NCBI GenBank assembly: GCA_943327015.2
Contig: CALPVM020000078.1
Location: 1-8,766, forward strand
Reading direction: 5' to 3'
Source of the DNA: Akkermansia muciniphila
GTDB lineage: Bacteria; Pseudomonadota; Gammaproteobacteria; Burkholderiales; Burkholderiaceae_C
Length of the DNA stretch: 8,766 nt
The notes under the pieces are model-generated. The model worked only from the letters and a program-made list of their open reading frames with translations, was not told where the DNA came from and made no database searches. This document shows, in pieces, positions 1 to 6,215 of this stretch (position 1 is its first letter; the number at the start of each line of letters is the position of its first letter). The position numbers were made by a program, and so were the translations under genes.

Positions 1-140
1 AATGCTGGGCAGGTTTGAGCCGGTGTTGTAATGCTTGCTTTGGTGCCAACGGGTGTAGTTTGCGCACTGGCAATAGCGGACAAAATAGCCAAGCCCAATG
101 TCACAATGCTGCAGGCGAATGGTGTTAACAGGTTTTTCAT
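1..140 (-). CDS. Secreted protein, N-terminal part only; possibly a periplasmic glutathione peroxidase
   Basis: Reading leftward from an ATG at 140-138, an open frame runs without a stop to the window edge (46 codons plus two bases). The first 26 residues form a good Sec signal peptide: a short basic start (MKNLL), a hydrophobic core (IVTLGLAIL) and a cleavage motif ending in ASA before QTTPVG. The mature protein therefore starts near residue 27 and is exported to the periplasm or outside. The last visible residues, AQTCPA followed by a codon starting TT, recall the CPALL start of periplasmic glutathione peroxidases in Burkholderiales. That identification comes from memory of a very short stretch and is only a suggestion. 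No strong Shine-Dalgarno is visible. The gene is divergent from the DUF218 gene, with 53 bases between the start codons. The signal peptide is clear, the function is not. Confidence 0.7.
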   Translation of the reverse strand, partial: MKNLLTPFACSIVTLGLAILSAIASAQTTPVGTKASITTPAQTCPA

Positions 141-193
141 TGGAATGCGTAGTGTTTGTATTGTCTCATATTAGCTGAAAGTTTATTGCTGAA

Positions 194-964
194 ATGTTTA
201 TAGCATCCAAAATACTGGCTTTAATTACCCAACCCTTGGCCTGGGTAATTGTGTTGTTGCTGATGGTTGTGTGCTTGCCAGCACAAAAAGTGTATTTGCT
301 CAAACGCCTGGTGGCTGTAGCACTGGCAGTGATTTTGCTTATGGGCTGGGAGCCGCTGCCAGACGTTCTAATACGCCATTTGGAGGGGCAGCACCCCGAA
401 ATGCCAGTAGATGCCGATATGAGCCACTATGCGGGCGTGGTTGTGCTGGGGGGCGCGTTGGATTCTGGGTATGTAGCGCAGGCGCATCAGCAGCCGGTGC
501 TCAATAGTGCAGCCGAACGCATGACGGGCGCGGTGACCTTATTGCAACGCAACCCGCATTTGCACATGGTGTTTACCGGAGGAGAGGGCGAGTTGTTTGC
601 CAACGGCCCGACCGAGGCTGAGCGTGCTAAGGTGTTTTTTGATAGCTTGGGTCTGCATGTTCAACAGATGCAGTTTGAAGCCAAGTCGCGCAATACTTAT
701 GAAAATGCGGTACTAACTGCACAACTGCCCGGGGTGGACAAAACACGGCGTTGGCTGTTGGTAACGTCTGCCTGGCACATGCCGCGCTCGATGGCTACCT
801 TTCGAAAAGCCGGCTGGAATGTGCAGGCGTATCCAGTGGATTTTAGAACCGGCTCTGATACCCCGTGGACTGCTTATTCTTTAAAAAATGGTGTGAGCAG
901 TTGGCAGTTGGTGCTGCATGAATGGGTAGGCTTGGTGGCCTACAGATTGGCGGGGCGCATTTAG
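194..964 (+). CDS. YdcF/ElyC/SanA-type DUF218 membrane protein
   Basis: A 256-residue protein of the DUF218 family, which includes E. coli YdcF, SanA and ElyC. ElyC is tied to peptidoglycan and undecaprenyl-phosphate carrier homeostasis at the inner membrane; the exact reaction of this member is unknown. Two hydrophobic segments lie at about residues 8-28 and 37-53, followed by a long DUF218 domain at about 80-245. Family motifs are visible: VVVLGGA (82-88), FTGGEGE (127-133), SRNTYENA (165-172), LLVTSAWHMPRSM (188-200) and the closing HEWVGLVAYR (242-251). The two N-terminal membrane segments fit ElyC-like members better than soluble YdcF. The start is the ATG at 194, right before the first hydrophobic segment; its Shine-Dalgarno is weak. 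The stop lies 18 bases from the stop of the convergent CNNM gene, with no terminator hairpin between. Family assignment is firm, role is inferred. Confidence 0.9.
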   Translation: MFIASKILALITQPLAWVIVLLLMVVCLPAQKVYLLKRLVAVALAVILLMGWEPLPDVLIRHLEGQHPEMPVDADMSHYAGVVVLGGALDSGYVAQAHQQPVLNSAAERMTGAVTLLQRNPHLHMVFTGGEGELFANGPTEAERAKVFFDSLGLHVQQMQFEAKSRNTYENAVLTAQLPGVDKTRRWLLVTSAWHMPRSMATFRKAGWNVQAYPVDFRTGSDTPWTAYSLKNGVSSWQLVLHEWVGLVAYRLAGRI

Positions 965-982
965 GTAAGTGCAGCGTTTATT

Positions 983-2290
983 TTAGGAAGATTTTTGAGG
1001 GTTTAAAGTGGCAACCACCTTGTCAATGCGCCGACCCTCCAGCGCAGAAATTTCAAAGCACCATTGGGCGCAAAGAATTTTTTCACCGTTGGCTGGAAGG
1101 TTTCCCGACACGGCCATGAGCAATCCGGCCAAGGTGTTGTAGCGGCCACGGTCTTCAAAGGGTAACTCTATCTCTATGTCTAGGCGGGATTTGAGTTCGG
1201 CGATTGGCATCAGGCCATCCAGCAGCCAGCTGCCATCGTCTTGTAGGCTGGCCCATGCCTGACCTTCAAGTTCGGGTTGAAGTTCTCCGGTAATGGCTTC
1301 TAGCAGGTCATGCGGCGTCATGAGGCCTTGCACTACGCCGTATTCATCTACTACAAACACCATGCGTGCCGTTTTGATTCTGAATTGCTCAATTAACTCC
1401 ATGCCGGTCAGTGTTTCAGGGACAAAAACGGCAGGTTCAATCAACGCTTCAAGCGTTTGGCTGGATTGTAGGCCTTGCTGCAGCAAGGTGGCTACGCTGA
1501 CTACGCCGACTACATCCTCCAAAGAACTGCGGCACACCGGATACCATGAATGGCTGCCCTTACTACCTGCAGCGCTTACATCTTGCAGGCACTGTGCAAC
1601 GCTGTTGCTAATCTCCAACCACTGGATATCCGTTCTGGGTTGCATCATGGAGGTAAGAGGGCGGTCGTCCAGATGAAACACGTTGCGTACCATTTGGTGC
1701 TCGTGTTCTTCAATAATGCCGGCATCTACGCCTTCTTCCAGGCTGGCGGAAATTTCGGCTTCGGTAACAGATCGGTTGTCCGAGGTGTCAATTCGCAAAA
1801 GTTTGAGTATGCCGTGGGTTGATACCGATAGCAGCCGCACAAAAGGTTTGGCGCTAATAGCTACCCAGGTCATGGGTAATGCCATCCAGCGTGAAACGCT
1901 TTCAGGGTAAAGCTGGCCAATGCGTTTGGGCACCAATTCTCCAAACACAATCGTAAAAAAAGTGATGCAGGTAACAACAAATGCAGTGGCTGTGATTTCT
2001 GCAGCATTGTGCGACAACGCAAGATTGTGCATCAGCCAGTCAGCTACATTATCGCTAAAGGCAGCTTCCCCTACAATGCCATTGAGCATGCCTATGGAAG
2101 TGATTCCCACCTGTACCGATGATAAAAATTGGGTCGGATTCTCGAGCAGTGTAATGGCGGCCTTGGCGCCTTTGTCCCCCGCATCGGCCATGGTTTGCAG
2201 CCGCACCTTACGGCTGGCAGAAAGCGCCAGTTCAGACATTGCAAATGCCGCGTTGAGCATGGTTAAGATAATAATCAGCAAGAAATCCAT
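983..2290 (-). CDS. CNNM/CorB-CorC (HlyC/TlyC-like) family membrane protein with CBS domains
   Basis: A 435-residue inner-membrane protein with the full domain order of the CNNM/CorC family: a DUF21 transmembrane domain (about 1-180), a CBS-domain pair (about 200-335) and a C-terminal CorC/HlyC domain (about 350-430). Visible landmarks are the N-terminal helix with NAAFAMSELALSASRK (13-28), NPTQFLSSVQVGIT (51-64), the family motif FGELVPKRIG (116-125), VFVVDEYG (311-318) in the second CBS domain, and RYNTLAGL (383-390) in the last domain. Relatives have been linked to Mg2+ or other divalent cation transport or tolerance; the older hemolysin label is mostly inherited annotation. The ATG at 2290 fits the usual family N-terminus. 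Its Shine-Dalgarno is poor. The gene is divergent from apaH across only 24 bases and convergent with the DUF218 gene. Family is certain; ion specificity cannot be read from sequence. Confidence 0.93.
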   Translation of the reverse strand: MDFLLIIILTMLNAAFAMSELALSASRKVRLQTMADAGDKGAKAAITLLENPTQFLSSVQVGITSIGMLNGIVGEAAFSDNVADWLMHNLALSHNAAEITATAFVVTCITFFTIVFGELVPKRIGQLYPESVSRWMALPMTWVAISAKPFVRLLSVSTHGILKLLRIDTSDNRSVTEAEISASLEEGVDAGIIEEHEHQMVRNVFHLDDRPLTSMMQPRTDIQWLEISNSVAQCLQDVSAAGSKGSHSWYPVCRSSLEDVVGVVSVATLLQQGLQSSQTLEALIEPAVFVPETLTGMELIEQFRIKTARMVFVVDEYGVVQGLMTPHDLLEAITGELQPELEGQAWASLQDDGSWLLDGLMPIAELKSRLDIEIELPFEDRGRYNTLAGLLMAVSGNLPANGEKILCAQWCFEISALEGRRIDKVVATLNPQKSS

Positions 2291-2314
2291 ACATATTCAC
2301 GAAAATAAAACACC

Positions 2315-3190
2315 ATGGCACTTTACCTGATTGGCGACATCCAAGGCTGCGATGGGGCATTGGAAAGGCTACTGAATGCTATTTCTTTTTCTCCTAGCCG
2401 AGACACCCTGCTGGTTTTAGGCGATTTGGTCAATCGTGGCCCTGATTCTTTGGCAGTATTGCGTCGGCTTATGGGGTATGAAGGTGCGGCGCGTTGCCTG
2501 TTGGGCAACCATGATCTGCATCTGCTCACACTCGCTTATGGTTTGCGAAAACCCTCGCGCAGCGATACGCTGGACAGTATTTTGCAAGCCTCTGATAAAC
2601 GCAAGCTCATCGATTGGTTACGTTACAGACCCTTGGCCATGATGGAGTTGATAGAAAACAAACCCCTGCTCATGGTACATGCAGGAGTGTTGCCCGCTTG
2701 GACTGCACAGCAGACAATGCAGCTGGCGCATGAGGTGGAATCGGCCTTGCAATCTGCAGATGTCAAAGATTTTTTACAGCATCTTTATGGTAACAGCCCG
2801 GCGCGTTGGGATGCTGGTTTGCTTGGTTATGACCGCTTGCGGGTGGTGGTGAATGCCTTGACTCGGCTGCGTTTTTGCACGGCCGATGGTGAGATGGAGT
2901 TTGCTAGCAAGGAGGGGGCGGGTGGCGCGCCCGCTGGTTGCATGCCGTGGTTTGATGTACCGGGGCGCCAAACTGCCAATCTGACGGTTGCTTTTGGGCA
3001 CTGGTCTACCCTTGGGCACATACACCGAGCCGGTGTTTTGGCCATGGACACGGGCTGTGTGTGGGGGGGCTGTTTGAGTGCCTTACGGGTTGGTGTAGCT
3101 AAAAGTCACGGAATTTCAGCGATGGATAACAACCCTTGGACTACGGAACTGATACAGGTGCACTGCCCGCAAGCGCAAAAACCGGGTTAA
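2315..3190 (+). CDS. apaH: Bis(5'-nucleosyl)-tetraphosphatase, symmetrical (ApaH)
   Basis: ApaH cuts diadenosine tetraphosphate symmetrically into two ADP in the cytoplasm. It keeps this alarmone low and, in E. coli, also removes Np4 caps from RNA. The 291-residue length is close to the usual 280. The metallophosphatase signatures appear in order: GDIQGC (7-12), GDLVNRGPDS (36-45), GNHDLHLL (64-71), HAG (122-124), and the ApaH-specific FGHWSTLG (227-234) and DTGCVWGGCLSALR (245-258). The first motif has Gln where E. coli has His (GDVHG); many ApaH proteins carry GDxQG, so this is not a defect. The ATG at 2315 gives the canonical MALYLIGD start. The C-terminal HCPQAQKPG resembles Comamonadaceae versions as I recall them. 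It does not sit in the ksgA-apaG-apaH arrangement known from enterobacteria. Its stop is 15 bases from the stop of the convergent rhlE. Confidence 0.97.
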   Translation: MALYLIGDIQGCDGALERLLNAISFSPSRDTLLVLGDLVNRGPDSLAVLRRLMGYEGAARCLLGNHDLHLLTLAYGLRKPSRSDTLDSILQASDKRKLIDWLRYRPLAMMELIENKPLLMVHAGVLPAWTAQQTMQLAHEVESALQSADVKDFLQHLYGNSPARWDAGLLGYDRLRVVVNALTRLRFCTADGEMEFASKEGAGGAPAGCMPWFDVPGRQTANLTVAFGHWSTLGHIHRAGVLAMDTGCVWGGCLSALRVGVAKSHGISAMDNNPWTTELIQVHCPQAQKPG

Positions 3191-3205
3191 GACGCTTATA
3201 AATAA

Positions 3206-4651
3206 CTATGACTGAAACAAAGCTGCTACCTTGCGTTTGGGTTTGATGTTGCTTGACAGGCCACGCGCACTGGTTTTGCTAGAGGCCTCCCAGCTTGGAG
3301 CTGCGCCTTCTGCGGCTGCAGAGGGCTCGTAAGGTTTTTCAAAAAAAGGATCGCGTGGTGCCGGGGCGGGGCGGGCGTAATCGCGGCGTGGACTGCGGCT
3401 GGAATAAGAATCGTTGTTGCGACTTTGCTGGCGAGCATCAGGCGCATTGTGATCAAGTTCTAAGCCTTCAAGCTGAATTTTGGTTTTAATCAGCTTTTCA
3501 ATATCTGCCATCAAGCGGGCATCGTTGTTGCCACCCACAAAGGTAACGGCCAAGCCCGATGCACCCGCACGGCCAGTGCGTCCAATACGATGCACGTAGT
3601 CTTCGGCATTGAACGGAATGTCGAAGTTAAACACCGCGGGTACGTCTTTAATGTCTAGGCCACGCGCTGCTACATCGGTGCAAACCAATAAATCTACTTC
3701 CCCGCTTTTGAAAGCATCCAGCGCTTTGAGTCGTTCATCTTGGCTTTTGTCGCCATGCAGAGCGGCTGTTTTGAGGCCGTCGCGCTCTAGTGAGCGTGCC
3801 AGTCGGGCACACCCCAACTTGCTGTTAACAAAGATGAAGGCCTGCTTCATGCCGCGATCTTTGAGAATTTGGTGCAGGGCTTGGCGTTTAAAGTCTTCGG
3901 TAACGCTGTAAAAATGCTGTTCTACGGTGGAAGCAGTAGCGTTGGAGCGGGCAACTTCAATGGTGACGGGATTTTGCAGATAGCTGCCGGCCAGGCGTTT
4001 GATTTCGGGCGAAAAAGTAGCCGAAAACAGCAACGTTGTGCGCTCTTTGGGCAGGTAGGAGAGAATTCGCTGCAAGTCCGGTAAAAAGCCGATGTCCAGC
4101 ATGCGGTCGGCTTCGTCTAGTACTACGTATTCCACTTGGTTGAGCACCGCGCTTTTGGCTTCAATGTGGTCTAACAGGCGGCCTGGGGTAGCTACCAGTA
4201 CTTCAACCCCTTGCTTTAACTCCAGAGTTTGCGGCTTCATGTCTATGCCGCCAAAAACAACTGCACTACGCAGATGGGTGTATTGCGCGTAAAGTTTGAT
4301 TTGCTGCGCTACCTGATCGGCGAGTTCGCGCGTGGGTAAAAGTACCAATGCGCGAACCGGGTGGCGTGCAGGGGAGGTGGAGGCGTTTTCATGCCGCAAC
4401 ATGCGTTGCAACAGGGGGAGCGAAAAAGCGGCCGTTTTGCCTGTGCCTGTTTGGGCGGCCCCCATAACGTCGCGTCCTTGCAACACGACAGGAATCGCCT
4501 GGGCTTGGATCGGGGTCATGCGCTGATAACCCATTTCTTCTATGGCGCGAGACAAGGGCTCTGCCAGTTGCAATTGTGCAAACGCCATTTCGAGCGTGGC
4601 CGAAGCTGTGTCGGCTGGTGGGGTGGGGTGTTCAGTATTCAAATTGGTCAT
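3206..4651 (-). CDS. rhlE: DEAD-box ATP-dependent RNA helicase, RhlE type
   Basis: A 481-residue DEAD-box helicase that unwinds or remodels RNA using ATP; RhlE proteins act in ribosome assembly, RNA turnover and cold adaptation. All core motifs are present: the Q motif around GYQRMTPIQAQAIP (41-54), motif I AQTGTGKT (66-73), Ia PTRELA (106-111), Ib TPGR (155-158), II DEAD (179-182), III SAT (210-212), IV FIFVNSK (272-278), V TDVAARGLD (325-333) and VI HRIGRTGRAG (354-363). A basic, Ser/Pro/Ala-rich, low-complexity tail (about 404-481) follows, as is typical of RhlE, ending PKRKVAALFQS. The start is uncertain. The ATG at 4651 gives the full length but has no Shine-Dalgarno; upstream the mRNA reads CTCCTCCC. 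The ATG at 4588 (residue 22, MAFAQL) would match the shorter E. coli RhlE N-terminus but also lacks a clear ribosome site. Function is certain at the family level. Confidence 0.95.
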   Translation of the reverse strand: MTNLNTEHPTPPADTASATLEMAFAQLQLAEPLSRAIEEMGYQRMTPIQAQAIPVVLQGRDVMGAAQTGTGKTAAFSLPLLQRMLRHENASTSPARHPVRALVLLPTRELADQVAQQIKLYAQYTHLRSAVVFGGIDMKPQTLELKQGVEVLVATPGRLLDHIEAKSAVLNQVEYVVLDEADRMLDIGFLPDLQRILSYLPKERTTLLFSATFSPEIKRLAGSYLQNPVTIEVARSNATASTVEQHFYSVTEDFKRQALHQILKDRGMKQAFIFVNSKLGCARLARSLERDGLKTAALHGDKSQDERLKALDAFKSGEVDLLVCTDVAARGLDIKDVPAVFNFDIPFNAEDYVHRIGRTGRAGASGLAVTFVGGNNDARLMADIEKLIKTKIQLEGLELDHNAPDARQQSRNNDSYSSRSPRRDYARPAPAPRDPFFEKPYEPSAAAEGAAPSWEASSKTSARGLSSNIKPKRKVAALFQS

Positions 4652-4667
4652 GCATCGCTTGGGAGGA

Positions 4668-4684
4668 GCTATCTATCCGATAGC
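4668..4684 (-). promoter_or_regulatory. Inverted repeat in the leader of rhlE
   Basis: GCTATC at 4668-4673 and GATAGC at 4679-4684 form a perfect 6-base-pair inverted repeat around a 5-base loop. On the leftward transcript it would end 16 bases before the rhlE ATG and be followed by CUCCUCCC, which occupies the place where a Shine-Dalgarno would be expected. It could be an RNA hairpin affecting translation or an operator; sequence alone does not decide. A 6-base stem can arise by chance, so confidence is low. Confidence 0.3.
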
Positions 4685-4707
4685 GGGGAGCCAGCTTATA
4701 TGTCGGC

Positions 4708-4743
4708 AATACGTATTATCGCCGATTGCAAAAGTTTGCGTAA
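4708..4743 (-). promoter_or_regulatory. Possible rhlE promoter with overlapping dyad
   Basis: On the minus strand GATAAT (4720-4715) matches a sigma-70 -10 box at five of six bases. A poor -35 candidate, TTACGC (4743-4738), lies 17 bases upstream. The -10 overlaps a perfect 10-base palindrome AATACGTATT (4708-4717), and a wider TCGGC/GCCGA pair (4703-4707 with 4721-4725) surrounds it. This would give a leader of roughly 55 bases for rhlE. The weak -35 makes this a tentative call. Confidence 0.22.
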
Positions 4744-4761
4744 CGCTTTGTGTAAGCTGGG

Positions 4762-5304
4762 CTAGGGAACCAGCCATTCGGCTTGGTTATTTTTAATTCG
4801 AAGTCGCCGGTTGCCATTGCGCGAGAGTTCGAGCCAATCAAGTTCTAGGACCCTGGCTGCCAAAATACAAAGCTGGTGTTCTTGGGTGGTTTGCGAGGTG
4901 TCGTTGGCGTGGTTGATAACAGCGCCTGGGTGTTGGTTGCGTAAATAATCGGTGGAAGCTGTAGAGTGTTTGATGTTTTCCCACGCTTGCTCCAAGATGT
5001 TACCTTGGGTTAGAACCTCTATTTCAGCTTTTGCGCGCAATTGCCAATTTAAAGTTGCATTCCAAAACACGATTTCTGCGTGTTTGCAGTGAAGCAGTTC
5101 TTGTATTTTGGGGCTACGACGGTCGGTGTAAATAAAAAGTTGCTGGCTAGCCGCGTCGACAGCGCGTAGCACCACTGTTCTGGCGCAGGGATAACCCGAT
5201 GCATCCACCGTAGCGAGTACTGGTGTGCGCCAGGCGTGCAGTTTATCGCTACAAGCATGATGGAGTTCAGACCAGATACTTTCGGTAATTTGTTGGGGTA
5301 ACAC
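4762..5304 (-). CDS. Pyridoxamine 5'-phosphate oxidase-like flavoprotein (not canonical PdxH)
   Basis: A 180-residue protein with the split-barrel FMN-binding fold of the PNPOx family. The pattern of RTVVLRAVD (42-50), LFIYTDRRSPKIQEL (56-70) and FWNATLNWQLR (80-90) matches the FMN-binding core, where PdxH has RTVLLK, YTN..SRKA and RQVRV. True PdxH is longer (218 residues in E. coli) and has a C-terminal block with EFWQG and RLHDR for pyridoxal phosphate binding. Here that part reads DWLELSRNGNRRLRI (156-170), so the RxH substrate residues are absent. A general FMN or flavin reductase-like role is more likely than vitamin B6 synthesis; the substrate is unknown. The start is a GTG at 5304 with AAAGAA just upstream, 10 bases after the stop of the MerR gene. 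It therefore looks like the last gene of the leftward SCP2-MerR operon. Confidence 0.85.
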   Translation of the reverse strand: MLPQQITESIWSELHHACSDKLHAWRTPVLATVDASGYPCARTVVLRAVDAASQQLFIYTDRRSPKIQELLHCKHAEIVFWNATLNWQLRAKAEIEVLTQGNILEQAWENIKHSTASTDYLRNQHPGAVINHANDTSQTTQEHQLCILAARVLELDWLELSRNGNRRLRIKNNQAEWLVP

Positions 5305-5314
5305 GCAATATTCT

Positions 5315-5746
5315 TTAATTGTTTTTCTTGATCTGTTTTTTGCAGGTGGCGTTTATCAGACGCAACTCAGCCAAAATTTCATCAATTTGGGTACGTTTTG
5401 TTTCGAGGTCGGCTATTTCTTTGTCAGTACGCTCGATCACGTAGTGGAGCTGAAGCGCGCGGCCTTCGCCGTGCGATCCATACAGATCGAGGTAACGTTT
5501 TATGTCTGCCAGCGAAGACCCTATAGACTTTGCGCGCAAAATCAAAGCCAAGCGGGCACGGTCGCGTCGGGTATAGATTCTGGCACCGTTGATGCGACGT
5601 GGGGCTAACAGCCCCTTGTCTTCGTAAAAACGCAGTGCCCGTAGCGTTACGCCAAACTCTTTGCACAGGTCGGCAATGCCGAACAACTCGGCAGTACCCT
5701 CGTCTCGGTGTGAGTCTACATTGGCCTGGGCTTCGGTCACTGTCAT
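5315..5746 (-). CDS. MerR-family transcriptional regulator, LiuR-like
   Basis: A 143-residue regulator with an N-terminal winged helix-turn-helix of MerR type: LFGIADLCKEFGVTLRALRFYEDKGLL (21-47), with the hallmark RALRFYEDKGLL, then the wing INGARIYTRRDRARL (52-66). A helical segment rich in charged residues (about 97-132, ERTDKEIADLETKRTQIDEIL) should be the dimer coiled coil. No cysteine cluster of the metal-sensing subfamilies is seen; the lone Cys134 near the end is not enough. The protein resembles LiuR, the MerR-type regulator of branched-chain amino acid and acyl-CoA catabolism in proteobacteria. Its position next to a divergent acyl-CoA carboxylase operon with a palindromic site between supports that role. 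Likely effectors are acyl-CoA intermediates (inference). An ATG at 5746 follows the SCP2 stop by 9 bases, so the genes are co-transcribed and the regulator probably controls its own operon. Its Shine-Dalgarno is weak. Confidence 0.9.
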   Translation of the reverse strand: MTVTEAQANVDSHRDEGTAELFGIADLCKEFGVTLRALRFYEDKGLLAPRRINGARIYTRRDRARLALILRAKSIGSSLADIKRYLDLYGSHGEGRALQLHYVIERTDKEIADLETKRTQIDEILAELRLINATCKKQIKKNN

Positions 5747-5755
5747 TATGTTGCT

Positions 5756-6052
5756 TTAAATAACGCGTTGCAGGCGCATCGCTACGCTCATGTCGCCGGA
5801 TACTTTGAGCTTGCCTGCCATAAAGCCGGTAGCGGGGTCGAGGTCGCCTTCGAGCATGGCAGTCAAATTGTTTAAAGTAATGCCGACCGTGCAATCTGTG
5901 TCGGTGTTGGCATTGTTTACGCTGTTGGGGGTGGATTTGCCGTCCACAATGATCACTCCATCATCGCCACAGTCAAACTTAAGGGTGGCGGCTAGGCCGC
6001 TGTCATCGCCTACTTTTGCGCGGATGGCTTGGGTGCATTCTTCCAGATTCAT
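5756..6052 (-). CDS. Stand-alone SCP2 sterol-carrier-domain protein
   Basis: A 98-residue protein made of a single SCP2 domain, without signal peptide or membrane segment, hence cytoplasmic. The pattern is typical: an amphipathic N-terminal helix (EECTQAIRAKV, 4-14), a strand with LKFDCGDDGVIIVDG (24-38), DCTVGITLNNLTAMLEGDLDP (53-73) and the closing FMAGKLKVSGDMSVAMRLQ (77-95). SCP2 domains bind lipids, fatty acyl-CoA and isoprenoid ligands in a hydrophobic tunnel. Here the divergent carboxylase and dehydrogenase operon suggests it may carry or buffer a branched or isoprenoid acyl-CoA (inference). It has the best ribosome binding site of the leftward operon (AAGGA, 7 bases before the ATG) and is the first gene of that operon, before the MerR regulator. 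Confidence 0.9.
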   Translation of the reverse strand: MNLEECTQAIRAKVGDDSGLAATLKFDCGDDGVIIVDGKSTPNSVNNANTDTDCTVGITLNNLTAMLEGDLDPATGFMAGKLKVSGDMSVAMRLQRVI

Positions 6053-6059
6053 GAAAATT

Positions 6060-6064
6060 TCCTT
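6060..6064 (-). promoter_or_regulatory. Strong ribosome binding site of the SCP2 gene
   Basis: AAGGA on the minus strand with a 7-base spacer to the ATG at 6052. It fixes the start of the SCP2 gene and contrasts with the weak sites of the two genes downstream in the same operon. Confidence 0.75.
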
Positions 6065-6130
6065 GGGTTGAGATGGAGGTTAAAAAAGATACATTGCTGA
6101 TGCTAACAGCATGAGACTAACGTATGACAT

Positions 6131-6136
6131 AGTATA
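6131..6136 (-). promoter_or_regulatory. Candidate -10 box for the SCP2-MerR-flavoprotein operon
   Basis: TATACT on the minus strand (6136-6131) matches the -10 consensus at five of six bases. No good -35 lies 16-18 bases upstream. This would fit a promoter that depends on an activator or is spaced in MerR style, or the real promoter may be elsewhere in the 163-base gap. The GTTGACGTTAACGTAAC palindrome is centred about 31 bases upstream of this box, close enough for autoregulation. Confidence 0.35.
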
Positions 6137-6154
6137 AACACCTATACGAAATTT

Positions 6155-6174
6155 AGTTGACGTTAACGTAACCT
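6155..6174. promoter_or_regulatory. Palindromic operator, probably for the MerR/LiuR-like regulator
   Basis: A perfect 10-base palindrome ACGTTAACGT (6160-6169) extends to a 20-base dyad (6155-6174) in which eight of ten base pairs match; the mismatches are the pairs 6159/6170 and 6157/6172. It is the most symmetric element in the divergent region between the SCP2-MerR operon and the carboxylase operon. The half-site spacing and the ACGT core resemble the LiuR site as I remember it (TTTACGT-AACGTAAA type); I could not check this. It covers the -35 box of the rightward promoter, so binding there should block or remodel that promoter. A second half-site TAACGTA occurs at 6118-6124, 46 bases from the copy at 6164-6170. 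Confidence 0.62.
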
Positions 6175-6185
6175 TAGTTTCTAAT
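6157..6185 (+). promoter_or_regulatory. Sigma-70-type promoter of the carboxylase operon
   Basis: TTGACG (6157-6162, five of six to consensus) and TCTAAT (6180-6185, five of six) are separated by 17 bases. Transcription would start near 6192, giving a leader of about 24 bases with AAGGG (6202-6206) as ribosome binding site, 9 bases before the ATG at 6216. The -35 lies inside the palindromic operator. The spacer is standard, not the 19-20 bases of classic MerR-activated promoters, which points to repression by the bound regulator rather than DNA-twisting activation. Confidence 0.6.
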
Positions 6186-6215
6186 GCGTTAAGTTTTAAA
6201 CAAGGGTTCTTTTTC

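Noticed and set aside
965..982. Possible bidirectional terminator between the convergent DUF218 and CNNM genes
   Set aside because: The 18-base gap has no hairpin. The same holds for the 15-base gap 3191-3205 between apaH and rhlE, so termination there must be Rho-dependent or lie inside coding sequence.
2333..2347. Gln instead of His in the first metallophosphatase motif of ApaH (GDIQG)
   Set aside because: GDxQG is common among ApaH proteins, so this does not indicate loss of activity.
4361..4765. 134-codon rightward open frame opposite the start of rhlE
   Set aside because: Mostly antisense to the helicase ATP-binding domain, no domain recognisable, no ribosome binding site.
5424..5894. 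156-codon leftward open frame overlapping the MerR and SCP2 genes
   Set aside because: It runs out of frame across two well supported genes and its product is an Arg/His-rich composition with no recognisable domain, as expected of a shadow frame.
6095..6112. Small nested inverted repeats TGCTG/CAGCA and ATGCT/AGCAT with a nearby T-run on the minus strand
   Set aside because: The stem is only 5 base pairs and the T-run is 12 bases away from it, so it is not a convincing terminator or attenuator.
6133..6146. Short inverted repeat around GTATA..TATAC between the divergent operons
   Set aside because: Only five AT-rich base pairs; likely by chance in a promoter region and weaker than the ACGTTAACGT palindrome.
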